From assembly GCF_033843265.1 (NCBI RefSeq), contig NZ_JAWXRD010000039.1, positions 1 to 64,000 of the forward strand: a stretch of DNA of 64,000 nucleotides, written 5' to 3'. Under the pieces are notes generated by a model. It was given only the letters and a program-made list of their open reading frames with translations. It was not told the DNA's origin and searched no databases. Source of the DNA: Scandinavium lactucae (GTDB lineage Bacteria; Pseudomonadota; Gammaproteobacteria; Enterobacterales; Enterobacteriaceae). Below are positions 24,812 through 33,485 of the stretch, piece after piece. Each line of letters begins with the position of its first letter. The stretch's first letter is position 1. Position numbers and translations under genes: made by a program.

Positions 24812-27010
24812 ATGCCCGTCGCACACGTTGCCCTGCCCGTTCCACTGCCACGCACCTTTGACTATCTGTTGCCCGAAGGCATCAACGCTCAGGCCGGATG
24901 TCGCGTGCGCGTGCCGTTCGGCAAGCAGCAGGAGCGCGTGGGGATTGTGGTCTCCGTCAGCGATAACAGCGAGCTACCGCTGTCCGACCTGAAAAGCGTG
25001 GTGGAAGTGCTGGATGATGAACCGGTCTACTCGTCTGCCGTCTGGCGCATGCTGCAATGGGCGGCGGAGTATTATCATCATCCGATTGGCGATGTCATGT
25101 TTCACGCCTTGCCGATTCTGCTGCGTCAGGGGAAACCCGCCAGCGCTGCGCCGCTGTGGTACTGGTTTGCGACGGAACAGGGTCAGGCGGTGGATATCCA
25201 CACCCTCAAGCGTTCCGCGAAGCAGCAACAGGCCTTAGCCGCGCTGCGGCAGGGCAAAATCTGGCGTCATCAGGTGGCTGAACTCGAGTTTAACGATGCC
25301 GCCCTGCAAGCGTTACGTAAAAAAGGCTACTGCGATTTAGCCAGTGAGGTAGCTGATATTTCAGACTGGCGCAACGGCTACGCGGTCACCGGCGAGCGTC
25401 TGCGCCTTAATACTGAGCAGGCCACCGCGGTCGGCGCTATCCACAGCGCATCGGATAAATTTTCTGCGTGGCTACTGGCGGGCGTTACCGGCTCGGGTAA
25501 AACGGAAGTCTATTTGAGCGTGCTGGAAAATGTACTGGCGCAGGGCAAGCAAGCGCTGGTGATGGTGCCGGAGATCGGCCTGACGCCGCAGACTATTGCC
25601 CGTTTTCGTGAACGTTTTAATGCCCCGGTCGAAGTGTTGCACTCCCAATTGAACGATAGCGAACGTCTGTCGGCCTGGCTGAAAGCGAAGAACGGCGAAG
25701 CCGGGATCGTGATTGGCACCCGCTCTTCCTTATTTACCCCGTTCAAAAATCTCGGGGTGATCGTCATCGACGAAGAGCATGACAGCTCCTACAAACAGCA
25801 GGAAGGCTGGCGCTATCACGCCCGCGACCTGGCGGTCTGGCGCGCGCATAATGAGCAAATTCCGATTATTCTCGGTTCAGCCACACCGGCGCTGGAAACG
25901 CTGCACAACGTGCGTCAGGGCAAATATCATCAGCTCAAGCTGACCAAACGTGCCGGAAACGCGCGTCCGGCGAACCAGCACGTACTGGATTTGAAGAGTC
26001 AGCAATTGCAGGCCGGGCTTTCTCCGGCGTTGATTAGCCGGATGCGCCAGCATCTGCAGGCCGATAATCAGGTCATCTTATTCCTTAATCGACGCGGATA
26101 TGCCCCCACGCTGCTGTGCCATGAATGCGGCTGGATTGCGGAATGCCCGCGCTGCGACAGCTATTACACCCTGCATCAGACCCATCGCCACCTGCGCTGC
26201 CACCATTGCGACAGCCAGCGCCCGATTCCACGCCAGTGTCCATCCTGCGGCTCGACCCATCTGGTGCCGGTAGGGTTAGGCACCGAACAGCTGGAAGAAG
26301 TGCTGACCCCGCTGTTTGCCAATGTACCGATTTCGCGGATTGACCGGGATACCACCAGCCGCAAAGGCGCGCTGGAGCAATATCTGGCGGAAGTGCATCG
26401 CGGCGGGGCGAGAATTCTTATTGGCACTCAGATGCTGGCGAAAGGCCACCACTTTCCGGATGTGACATTGGTGGCGCTGCTGGACGTGGACGGCGCGTTG
26501 TTCTCAGCCGATTTCCGTTCCGCCGAGCGGTTCGCGCAGCTGTACACCCAGGTGTCAGGCCGTGCGGGCCGCGCCGGAAAGCAGGGCGAAGTGATTTTGC
26601 AAACCCATCACCCGGAACATCCGCTGCTGCAAACCCTGCTGCATCAGGGCTATGACGCCTTTGCCCAGCAGGCGCTGGCGGAGCGTCAGACGCTGCAGCT
26701 GCCGCCGTGGACCAGCCATGTGCTGATTCGCGCGGAAGATCACAATAATCAGGAAGCCCCGCTGTTTTTGCAGCAGCTGCGTAACCTGATTCAGGCCAGT
26801 CCGTTGGTGGATGACAAACTGTGGCTACTCGGCCCGGTGCCTGCGCTGGCCCCCAAACGCGGTGGCCGCTGGCGCTGGCAAATTGTGCTGCAACACCCGT
26901 CACGCCTGCGTTTACAGCATATTGTCAGCGGGGCGATGGCGTTAATTAATACCCTGCCCGCTTCACGAAAAGTGAAATGGGTGCTCGATGTGGACCCGAT
27001 CGAAGGCTAA
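24812..27010 (+). CDS. priA: Primosomal replication restart helicase PriA
   Basis: 3'-5' DNA helicase that recognises stalled forks and D-loops and reloads the replisome with PriB, PriC and DnaT. 732 aa, equal to E. coli. N-terminal DNA-binding domain (1-200), Walker A GVTGSGKTE, DEEH box VIDEEHDSSY, and the zinc-binding insertion with Cys pairs (CHECGW, CPRCD, CHHCD, CPSCGS) are all intact, followed by the second RecA fold with QVSGRAGRAGK. The frame starts upstream at 24770, but the ATG at 24812 follows AGGAAG and gives the conserved MPVAHVALPV. Confidence 0.97.
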   Translation: MPVAHVALPVPLPRTFDYLLPEGINAQAGCRVRVPFGKQQERVGIVVSVSDNSELPLSDLKSVVEVLDDEPVYSSAVWRMLQWAAEYYHHPIGDVMFHALPILLRQGKPASAAPLWYWFATEQGQAVDIHTLKRSAKQQQALAALRQGKIWRHQVAELEFNDAALQALRKKGYCDLASEVADISDWRNGYAVTGERLRLNTEQATAVGAIHSASDKFSAWLLAGVTGSGKTEVYLSVLENVLAQGKQALVMVPEIGLTPQTIARFRERFNAPVEVLHSQLNDSERLSAWLKAKNGEAGIVIGTRSSLFTPFKNLGVIVIDEEHDSSYKQQEGWRYHARDLAVWRAHNEQIPIILGSATPALETLHNVRQGKYHQLKLTKRAGNARPANQHVLDLKSQQLQAGLSPALISRMRQHLQADNQVILFLNRRGYAPTLLCHECGWIAECPRCDSYYTLHQTHRHLRCHHCDSQRPIPRQCPSCGSTHLVPVGLGTEQLEEVLTPLFANVPISRIDRDTTSRKGALEQYLAEVHRGGARILIGTQMLAKGHHFPDVTLVALLDVDGALFSADFRSAERFAQLYTQVSGRAGRAGKQGEVILQTHHPEHPLLQTLLHQGYDAFAQQALAERQTLQLPPWTSHVLIRAEDHNNQEAPLFLQQLRNLIQASPLVDDKLWLLGPVPALAPKRGGRWRWQIVLQHPSRLRLQHIVSGAMALINTLPASRKVKWVLDVDPIEG

Positions 27011-27160
27011 CCCTTTGTGCTGCGAGACAGATCGAAAAATTCAGCATCCGTCACAATTTTCATGAAATTTCTGTAACTCTCCTGACTTACTCTCTGATAA
27101 AAAAGAGACTGTTGTCAGAGACAGTGGAAGTCTCTGCCCCCGTCAGCGAGGAGAACCCAG

Positions 27161-28189
27161 GTGAAGTCCAAAAATGAGGTTGTTTCGGCAACCATGAAGG
27201 ATGTCGCCCAGAAAGCGAATGTCTCTACGGCAACCGTTTCCCGGGCATTGATGAATCCCGACAAAGTGTCACAGGCCACCCGCAATAAGGTGGAAAAAGC
27301 CGCGCTGGAGGTGGGTTATTTTCCTCAGGCGATGGGCCGGAACATGAAGCGCAACGAGTCGAGAACCATCCTGGTGATTGTGCCGGACATCTGCGACCCC
27401 TTCTTCAGTGAAATTATCCGTGGTATCGAAATCACCGCGGCTGAGCAGGGATATCTGGTGCTGATTGGCGACTGCGCGCATCAGAATCAGCAGGAAAAAA
27501 CCTTCATCGACCTCATTATCACCAAACAAATCGACGGCATGCTGCTGCTGGGTTCGCGCCTGCCGTTTGACGCCAGCATTGAAGAGCAACGGAATTTGCC
27601 GCCAATGGTCATGGCCAACGAATTTGCGCCTGAGCTTGAACTGCCGACGGTTCACATTGATAACCTGACCGCCTCGTTTAATGCGGTGAATTTCCTGTAC
27701 GAGCTGGGGCATCAGCGCATCGGCTGTATTGCCGGGCCGGAAGAGATGCCGCTGTGCCATTATCGTTTACAGGGTTACGTGCAGGCGCTCAGGCGCTGCG
27801 GGATTACCGTTGACCCGCACTATATCGCGCGGGGCAACTTCACTTACGAAGCCGGGGCTAATGCACTCGAACAACTGCTGGCGCTGCCACAGCCACCGAC
27901 GGCGGTCTTCTGCCATAGCGATATCATGGCGCTGGGCGCTCTATCGCTGGCGAAACGTCGTGGCCTGAAAGTGCCGGACGATCTGTCGATTATCGGCTTC
28001 GATAACATTTCCCTGTCTGAATTTTGTGATCCACCGCTGACCACCGTTTCGCAGCCGCGTTTTGCTATCGGCCGCGAAGCCATGCTGCTGTTGCTCGATC
28101 AGCTGAGCGGTCAGAATGTGAGCAGCGGTTCCCGCCTGCTCGACTGTGAACTGGTGATTCGCGGTAGTACCACAAAAAATAAGCCTTAA
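27161..28189 (+). CDS. cytR: LacI-family repressor CytR
   Basis: Repressor of nucleoside uptake and catabolism (deo, udp, cdd, nupG, tsx), acting together with CRP and relieved by cytidine. 342 aa against 341 in E. coli. LacI-type HTH at residues 12-35 (MKDVAQKANVSTATVSRAL) and hinge, then the periplasmic-binding-like effector domain (ILVIVPDICDPFFSEII onward). The start is the GTG at 27161, about 9 bp after GAGGAG. Monocistronic between priA and ftsN; no terminator is evident before ftsN. Confidence 0.95.
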   Translation: MKSKNEVVSATMKDVAQKANVSTATVSRALMNPDKVSQATRNKVEKAALEVGYFPQAMGRNMKRNESRTILVIVPDICDPFFSEIIRGIEITAAEQGYLVLIGDCAHQNQQEKTFIDLIITKQIDGMLLLGSRLPFDASIEEQRNLPPMVMANEFAPELELPTVHIDNLTASFNAVNFLYELGHQRIGCIAGPEEMPLCHYRLQGYVQALRRCGITVDPHYIARGNFTYEAGANALEQLLALPQPPTAVFCHSDIMALGALSLAKRRGLKVPDDLSIIGFDNISLSEFCDPPLTTVSQPRFAIGREAMLLLLDQLSGQNVSSGSRLLDCELVIRGSTTKNKP

Positions 28190-28282
28190 ACTAAATGGCT
28201 TTCAGACTAGCGCTTCTGGTCAAAGCCCCGCCGCTTAAGTAACATGGCGGGCTGACGAACGAATAAATACAGCGAAACGACA

Positions 28283-29263
28283 GTGGCACAACGAGATTAT
28301 GTAAGCCGCAGCAAACCTGCTGCTTCGCGGCGAAAAAAGAGTCCCTCGCGGAACTCACGGAAAAAACAAAGTAGCCTTCCTGCTGTCTCACCAGCCATGG
28401 TCGCTATTGCAGCGGCTGTGTTGGTTGCCTTCATCGGCGGCCTGTACTTCATCACCCATCACAAGAAAGAAGAAGCGGAAGCCCTCCAGGGCCGTCAGGC
28501 GACGGGTAATGGCCTGCCGCCGAAGCCGGAAGAACGCTGGCGTTACATTAAAGAACTGGAAAGCCGGCAGCCAGGCGTGCGTGCGCCAACGGAGCCGTCT
28601 GCGGGTGGCGAAGTGAAGAATGCCAACCAGCTGACCGATGAGCAGCGCCAGCTGTTAGCACAGATGCAGGCCGATATGCGCCAGCAACCGACGCAGCTGA
28701 CCGAAGTGCCGTGGAACGAACAAACTCCGGAACAGCGTCAGCAAACGCTGCAACGTCAGCGTCTGCAACAGCAGGCGCAGCAGCAACAGCAGTGGTCGCA
28801 AACCCAGCCGGTTCAGGCCCCGCGCACGCAGCCTCGCGTGAGCGAACAGCCGCAGACTCGCACGGCGCAGAGCCAACCGCGTCAGACACAAACACAGCCG
28901 AAGCAAAGCACACAGCCGTATCAGGATCTGCTGCAAACGCCGACGCATACCACCGCCAGCCAGCCGAAAACGCAGCAGGCCGCCCCGGTGACGCGTGAAC
29001 CGGAACCCGCAAAACAGACCGCTGAGAAAAAAGACGAACGTCGTTGGATGATTCAGTGCGGTTCGTTTAAAGGTGCCGATCAGGCGGAAACCGTTCGTGC
29101 GCAGCTGGCGTTTGAAGGTTTTGACTCTCGCATCACCACCAATAATGGCTGGAATCGCGTGGTCATTGGCCCGGTGAAAGGCAAAGATAACGCCGATGGC
29201 ACTATCTCCCGTCTGAAGATTGCCGGCCACGCAAACTGCATTCGTCTCGCCTCTGGGGGTTGA
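28283..29263 (+). CDS. ftsN: Essential cell division protein FtsN
   Basis: Bitopic inner-membrane protein that triggers septal peptidoglycan synthesis at the divisome. 326 aa (319 in E. coli). A basic cytoplasmic tail (residues 1-33, contacts FtsA in E. coli), one TM helix at about 39-58 (AMVAIAAAVLVAFIGGLYFI), a long Gln/Pro/Thr-rich periplasmic linker (about 120-245, responsible for the length difference) and a C-terminal SPOR domain with the cysteine pair in MIQCGSF and HANCIRL. The start codon is GTG at 28283, as in E. coli. The stop codon overlaps the -35 element of the hslV promoter. Confidence 0.96.
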   Translation: MAQRDYVSRSKPAASRRKKSPSRNSRKKQSSLPAVSPAMVAIAAAVLVAFIGGLYFITHHKKEEAEALQGRQATGNGLPPKPEERWRYIKELESRQPGVRAPTEPSAGGEVKNANQLTDEQRQLLAQMQADMRQQPTQLTEVPWNEQTPEQRQQTLQRQRLQQQAQQQQQWSQTQPVQAPRTQPRVSEQPQTRTAQSQPRQTQTQPKQSTQPYQDLLQTPTHTTASQPKTQQAAPVTREPEPAKQTAEKKDERRWMIQCGSFKGADQAETVRAQLAFEGFDSRITTNNGWNRVVIGPVKGKDNADGTISRLKIAGHANCIRLASGG

Positions 29264-29286
29264 AACCCCCAAAATCCCCCCCATTT
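29259..29286 (+). promoter_or_regulatory. Sigma-32 heat-shock promoter of hslVU
   Basis: GTTGAAA (29259-29265) and CCCCATTT (29279-29286) fit the sigma-32 consensus (CTTGAAA / CCCCATnT) with a 13-bp spacer, about 65 bp before hslV. The -35 hexamer includes the ftsN stop codon, and GGGGGTTGAAACCCCC (centred near 29262) is itself a perfect small hairpin. Confidence 0.85.
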
Positions 29287-29350
29287 ATAAATGCATTCTG
29301 CCCCGTACAACGTGCGGGGCCTGTATTCTGTACACCCAGGGGGTCCTCTC

Positions 29351-29881
29351 GTGACAACAATAGTTAGTGTTCGCCGTAACGGTCATGTCGTTATCGCCGG
29401 TGATGGTCAGGCCACGCTTGGCAACACCGTCATGAAAGGCAACGTGAAAAAAGTACGCCGTCTGTATAACGACAAAGTGATCGCCGGTTTTGCGGGCGGC
29501 ACTGCGGACGCCTTCACGCTGTTTGAACTGTTCGAGCGTAAACTGGAAATGCATCAGGGGCATCTGGTAAAAGCCGCGGTGGAGCTCGCCAAAGACTGGC
29601 GTACCGACCGCATGCTGCGCAAGCTCGAAGCGCTGCTGGCCGTTGCCGACGAAAATGCCTCGCTTATCATCACCGGTAACGGCGATGTGGTGCAGCCTGA
29701 AAACGATTTGATTGCCATTGGCTCCGGCGGCCCGTATGCCCAAGCCGCCGCCCGTGCGCTGCTGGAAAACACCGAGCTCGGCGCGCGTGAAATTGCGGAA
29801 AAAGCGTTGGGGATCGCAGGCGATATCTGCATCTACACCAACCACTTCCACACCATCGAAGAATTACCTTCTAAAGCGTAA
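29351..29881 (+). CDS. hslV: ATP-dependent protease peptidase subunit HslV
   Basis: Dodecameric proteasome-like peptidase working with HslU. 176 aa, equal to E. coli. The start is the GTG at 29351, so that removal of the initiator exposes Thr1 (TTIVSVRRNGHVV), the catalytic nucleophile; the frame opens earlier (29291), but that would bury the active site. The GDGQ and NVKKVRRLYNDKV segments are typical. It is the first gene of hslVU, 9 bp before hslU, behind a sigma-32 type promoter. Confidence 0.97.
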   Translation: MTTIVSVRRNGHVVIAGDGQATLGNTVMKGNVKKVRRLYNDKVIAGFAGGTADAFTLFELFERKLEMHQGHLVKAAVELAKDWRTDRMLRKLEALLAVADENASLIITGNGDVVQPENDLIAIGSGGPYAQAAARALLENTELGAREIAEKALGIAGDICIYTNHFHTIEELPSKA

Positions 29882-29890
29882 GGATCTCCT

Positions 29891-31225
29891 ATGTCTGAAA
29901 TGACCCCACGCGAGATTGTCAGCGAACTCGACAAACACATTATCGGCCAGGACGCTGCCAAGCGTTCTGTGGCTATCGCCCTGCGTAACCGCTGGCGTCG
30001 TATGCAGCTCGACGAAGAGCTGCGTCATGAAGTGACCCCAAAAAACATTCTGATGATCGGCCCAACCGGCGTCGGTAAAACCGAAATCGCTCGTCGCCTG
30101 GCGAAACTCGCCAACGCGCCGTTCATCAAAGTTGAAGCCACCAAGTTCACCGAAGTGGGCTATGTCGGGAAAGAAGTCGACTCGATTATTCGTGACCTGA
30201 CCGATGCCGCCGTCAAAATGGTGCGCATGCAGTCGATCGACAAAAACCGCTATCGCGCCGAAGAAATGGCGGAAGAGCGTATTCTCGACGTGCTGATCCC
30301 ACCGGCCAAAAACAACTGGGGCCAGGCAGAAGCACAGCAGGAGCCATCTGCTGCCCGTCAGGCATTCCGCAAAAAACTGCGTGAAGGCCAGCTCGACGAC
30401 AAAGAGATCGAAATCGATCTCGCCGCGGCACCGATGGGCGTTGAAATCATGGCCCCTCCGGGCATGGAAGAGATGACCAGTCAGCTGCAGTCCATGTTCC
30501 AGAACCTGGGCGGCCAGAAGCAGAAACCGCGTAAGATCAAAATCAAAGACGCGATGAAGCTGCTGATTGAAGAAGAAGCCGCCAAGCTGGTGAACCCGGA
30601 AGAGCTGAAGCAGGACGCTATCGAAGCAGTGGAGCAGCACGGTATTGTCTTCATTGATGAAATCGACAAAATCTGTAAGCGCGGTGGAAATTCCTCCGGC
30701 CCGGACGTGTCCCGCGAAGGCGTACAGCGCGACCTGCTGCCGCTGGTTGAAGGCTGCACCGTGTCCACCAAGCACGGGATGGTGAAAACCGATCACATTC
30801 TGTTTATCGCCTCCGGTGCGTTCCAGGTCGCTAGCCCGTCTGACCTGATCCCAGAATTGCAGGGTCGTCTGCCGATCCGCGTTGAGCTGAAAGCACTGAC
30901 CACCCATGACTTCGAGCGCATTCTGACCGAGCCAAACGCGTCCGTTACCGTGCAGTACAAAGCGCTGATGGCCACCGAAGGGGTCAGCATCGAGTTTACG
31001 GAAGAGGGTATCAAGCGCATCGCTCAGGCCGCGTGGCAGGTCAACGAAACCACTGAGAACATCGGGGCTCGTCGCCTGCACACCGTGCTGGAACGTCTGA
31101 TTGAAGACATCTCCTATGATGCCAGTGAGATGAATGGTCAAAGCGTTACCATTGATGCTGAGTATGTGAGTAAACATCTCGATGCGTTGGTGGCAGATGA
31201 AGATCTGAGCCGTTTTATCCTATAA
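29891..31225 (+). CDS. hslU: HslU, AAA+ ATPase subunit of HslVU
   Basis: Hexameric unfoldase that feeds substrates such as SulA and RpoH into HslV. 444 aa, one more than E. coli. Walker A GPTGVGKTE (about residues 57-65), the pore motif EVGYVGKEVDS, the intermediate I domain (about 110-240), Walker B IVFIDEIDKI, and the C-terminal tail DEDLSRFIL that docks into HslV. The one-residue difference maps near KRGGNSSGPD. Terminated by a strong hairpin 31 bp downstream. Confidence 0.97.
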   Translation: MSEMTPREIVSELDKHIIGQDAAKRSVAIALRNRWRRMQLDEELRHEVTPKNILMIGPTGVGKTEIARRLAKLANAPFIKVEATKFTEVGYVGKEVDSIIRDLTDAAVKMVRMQSIDKNRYRAEEMAEERILDVLIPPAKNNWGQAEAQQEPSAARQAFRKKLREGQLDDKEIEIDLAAAPMGVEIMAPPGMEEMTSQLQSMFQNLGGQKQKPRKIKIKDAMKLLIEEEAAKLVNPEELKQDAIEAVEQHGIVFIDEIDKICKRGGNSSGPDVSREGVQRDLLPLVEGCTVSTKHGMVKTDHILFIASGAFQVASPSDLIPELQGRLPIRVELKALTTHDFERILTEPNASVTVQYKALMATEGVSIEFTEEGIKRIAQAAWQVNETTENIGARRLHTVLERLIEDISYDASEMNGQSVTIDAEYVSKHLDALVADEDLSRFIL

Positions 31226-31255
31226 TCGCGGTAAATGCATTTTCATCATCGTTGA

Positions 31256-31280
31256 TGGGGGCTTTGAGCCCCCATTTTTA
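31256..31280 (+). terminator. hslVU terminator
   Basis: TGGGGGC (31256-31262) pairs with GCCCCCA (31268-31274), followed by TTTTTA. The menA ATG is only 13 bp further on, so the menA promoter or an mRNA start must overlap this region. Confidence 0.85.
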
Positions 31281-31292
31281 TTGGCTGGAACA

Positions 31293-32219
31293 ATGACAGA
31301 ACAATCTCTGAGTCGTACCCAGGCGTGGCTGGAAAGCCTGCGCCCAAAAACGTTACCGTTGGCGTTTGCCGCCATTGTGGTCGGCACCGCGCTGGCCTGG
31401 TGGCAAGGGCATTTTAACCCGCTGGTTGCGCTGCTGGCGCTAGTGACTGCCGGGCTACTGCAGATCCTCTCCAATCTGGCAAACGACTATGGCGATGCGG
31501 TCAAAGGCAGCGATAAGCCCGACCGGATTGGGCCACTGCGCGGAATGCAAAAAGGCGTGATTACCCAACAGCAGATGAAAAAAGCGCTGATCGTCACGGT
31601 GGGGCTGATTTGTCTGTCGGGTCTGGCATTACTGTTTACCGCTTATCAGTCAGTGGCCGATTTTATCGGTTTCCTGGTGCTCGGCGGGGTGTCGATAATC
31701 GCCGCCATCACCTATACCGTCGGCACTCGCCCCTACGGTTATATCGGCCTGGGTGATATCTCGGTACTGATGTTCTTCGGCTGGCTCAGCGTGATGGGCA
31801 GCTGGTATCTGCAGGCGCACACCCTTGAAGCCGTGACCTTCCTGCCTGCCACCGCCTGCGGCCTGCTGGCAACCGCAGTGCTGAACATCAACAACCTGCG
31901 TGATATCAACAGCGACCGTGAGAACGGCAAGAACACCCTGGCGGTACGTCTGGGGCCGGTTAACGCCCGTCGTTATCACACCCTGCTGCTGATGGGTGCC
32001 CCGCTGTGCCTTGCGCTGTTTAACCTGCTGGCGCTGCACAGTCTGTGGGGCTGGCTATTTATTCTCGCCCTGCCGCTACTGGTCAAACAGGCCCGCTTCG
32101 TGATGACCCATCACCAACCCGCTGACATGCCCCCGATGCTTGAACGCACGGTAAAAGCAGCCCTGCTGACTAACCTTTTGTTTGTGATTGGGATCGTGTT
32201 CAGCCGCCTGTTTGCTTAA
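31293..32219 (+). CDS. menA: 1,4-dihydroxy-2-naphthoate octaprenyltransferase MenA
   Basis: Integral membrane UbiA-family prenyltransferase that makes demethylmenaquinone. 308 aa, equal to E. coli. The Mg-diphosphate binding motif NLANDYGDAVKGSD (about residues 66-79) and the second Asp motif LNINNLRDINSDREN are intact; about nine hydrophobic helices cover the chain. The ATG at 31293 gives the conserved MTEQ start, while the open frame extends 12 bp upstream to a TTG. It precedes rraA by 92 bp on the same strand, as in E. coli. Confidence 0.96.
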   Translation: MTEQSLSRTQAWLESLRPKTLPLAFAAIVVGTALAWWQGHFNPLVALLALVTAGLLQILSNLANDYGDAVKGSDKPDRIGPLRGMQKGVITQQQMKKALIVTVGLICLSGLALLFTAYQSVADFIGFLVLGGVSIIAAITYTVGTRPYGYIGLGDISVLMFFGWLSVMGSWYLQAHTLEAVTFLPATACGLLATAVLNINNLRDINSDRENGKNTLAVRLGPVNARRYHTLLLMGAPLCLALFNLLALHSLWGWLFILALPLLVKQARFVMTHHQPADMPPMLERTVKAALLTNLLFVIGIVFSRLFA

Positions 32220-32311
32220 CTGACAAATATCAATTAACAATTGATGATTTTGCCAACAATGCACTTAGCACGATATACTGAAATCACCTGCTGCAACTGA
32301 ACGTTAAGCCT

Positions 32312-32797
32312 ATGAAATACGATACATCCGAGCTTTGCGACATCTACCAGGAAGATGTCAATGTCGTTGAACCGCTGTTCTCCAATTTTGGCGGACGGTC
32401 GTCGTTTGGTGGACAAATTATCACGGTGAAATGTTTCGAGGATAACGGGTTGCTATACGATCTACTCGAACAGAACGGTCGTGGCCGCATCCTGCTGGTG
32501 GATGGCGGTGGCTCCGTACGCCGTGCATTGATTGATGCCGACCTTGCGCGTCTGGCGGTGCAAAATGAGTGGGAAGGTATGGTGGTCTACGGCGCGGTGC
32601 GCCAGGTGGACGATCTGGTAGAGCTGGACATCGGCATTCAGGCCATGGCCGCTATCCCGGTTGGTGCTGCAGGTGAAGGCATCGGCGAAAGCGACGTGCG
32701 CGTCAATTTCGGCGGCGTTACCTTCTTCTCCGGCGACCATCTGTATGCCGATAACACCGGTATCATCCTGTCGGAAGATGCACTCGACATCGAGTAA
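32312..32797 (+). CDS. rraA: RraA, regulator of RNase E activity
   Basis: Trimeric protein that binds RNase E and DEAD-box helicases and inhibits mRNA decay; related in fold to HMG/CHA aldolases. 161 aa, equal to E. coli. The family segment LVDGGGSVRRALIDADLARLA and the GAVRQVDDL loop are intact. It follows menA. In E. coli the next gene would be zapB; here a terminator and a convergent DUF1993 gene follow instead. Confidence 0.95.
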   Translation: MKYDTSELCDIYQEDVNVVEPLFSNFGGRSSFGGQIITVKCFEDNGLLYDLLEQNGRGRILLVDGGGSVRRALIDADLARLAVQNEWEGMVVYGAVRQVDDLVELDIGIQAMAAIPVGAAGEGIGESDVRVNFGGVTFFSGDHLYADNTGIILSEDALDIE

Positions 32798-32811
32798 TCG
32801 CCTTGTCGCAT

Positions 32812-32843
32812 AAAAAAAGCCTTCTCTGTGAGAAGGCTTTTTC
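32812..32843. terminator. Terminator between rraA and the DUF1993 gene
   Basis: AAAAAAAGCCTTCTC-TGT-GAGAAGGCTTTTT: strong stem with A- and T-runs on the two sides, between convergent genes, so usable in both directions. Confidence 0.88.
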
Positions 32844-32858
32844 GTTTTGGGCGGGGAT

Positions 32859-33362
32859 TTACTGAATCTTACCCAAAAAATCGCGTTTACCCAGTGGCAC
32901 ACCGGCCTGACGCAGAATGCCGTAAGCCGTGGTGGTGTGGAAATAGAAGTTAGGCACAGCGAACTGGAACACGTAGCTGCGGGCGGTGAAGTGCAATTGA
33001 TGCTCACGGGCCTGCACCATAACTGGACGCTCGTCGTCGCCATCCAGTTGGGAATCCTGCACGCTTTTCATAAAGGCCACGGTGGCCGCGATACGTTCAT
33101 GCAGCTGTGCGAAGGTGCTTTCGTTATCATCCATCACCGGGGCGTCGACGTTGGCCAGACGGGCAACGGTGCGCTTCGCCATATCGCAGCTGACCTGCAC
33201 CTGACGTTTCAGAGGGAACATATCGTCCGCCAGTTTGGCATCCAACAGCGTCGCTTCCTCAACGCCCTGCTCTTTTGCCCAGACCGCGCTCTTTTCGAGA
33301 ACAGCGTTCAGACTCTGCAGGCCATGAATAAACTGCGCTTTGGTTTCGCTATACAGTGACAT
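32859..33362 (-). CDS. DUF1993 family protein
   Basis: 167-aa soluble protein, MSLYSETKAQFIHGLQSLNAVL at the N-terminus, matching the DUF1993 family (helical, DinB-like in predicted fold); conserved-looking features are KLADDMFPLKRQVQ and the C-terminal FHTTTAYGILRQAGVPLGKRDF. No catalytic function is established for the family that I can name. No signal peptide or membrane segment. It stands alone with a terminator on each side (shared with rraA downstream, and the pfkA terminator upstream). It occupies the place where zapB to sbp lie in E. coli, so it may have come with, or marks, the rearrangement. Confidence 0.82.
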   Translation of the reverse strand: MSLYSETKAQFIHGLQSLNAVLEKSAVWAKEQGVEEATLLDAKLADDMFPLKRQVQVSCDMAKRTVARLANVDAPVMDDNESTFAQLHERIAATVAFMKSVQDSQLDGDDERPVMVQAREHQLHFTARSYVFQFAVPNFYFHTTTAYGILRQAGVPLGKRDFLGKIQ

Positions 33363-33423
33363 TGTCGATTTCCTTAAAGGTTACAACCCAATACTTGTGC
33401 GCCCCGGCATAGCGCCTGGCGCA

Positions 33424-33458
33424 TAAAAAAATCCGCAACCCCCAGGGGATTACGGATT
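33424..33458 (-). terminator. pfkA terminator
   Basis: AATCCG...CGGATT with an inner CCCCC/GGGG pairing (33430-33458), followed on the minus strand by a run of seven T (33425-33431); it lies 28 bp beyond the pfkA stop. Confidence 0.78.
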
Positions 33459-33485
33459 CAGATGCGGTTCACTGTCGGTCAGCGC

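Noticed and set aside
29864..31177. 437-codon open frame on the minus strand across hslU
   Set aside because: It lies entirely antisense to hslU, has no RBS or family features, and its His/Phe/Leu-rich composition is typical of the reverse frame of a strongly codon-biased gene.
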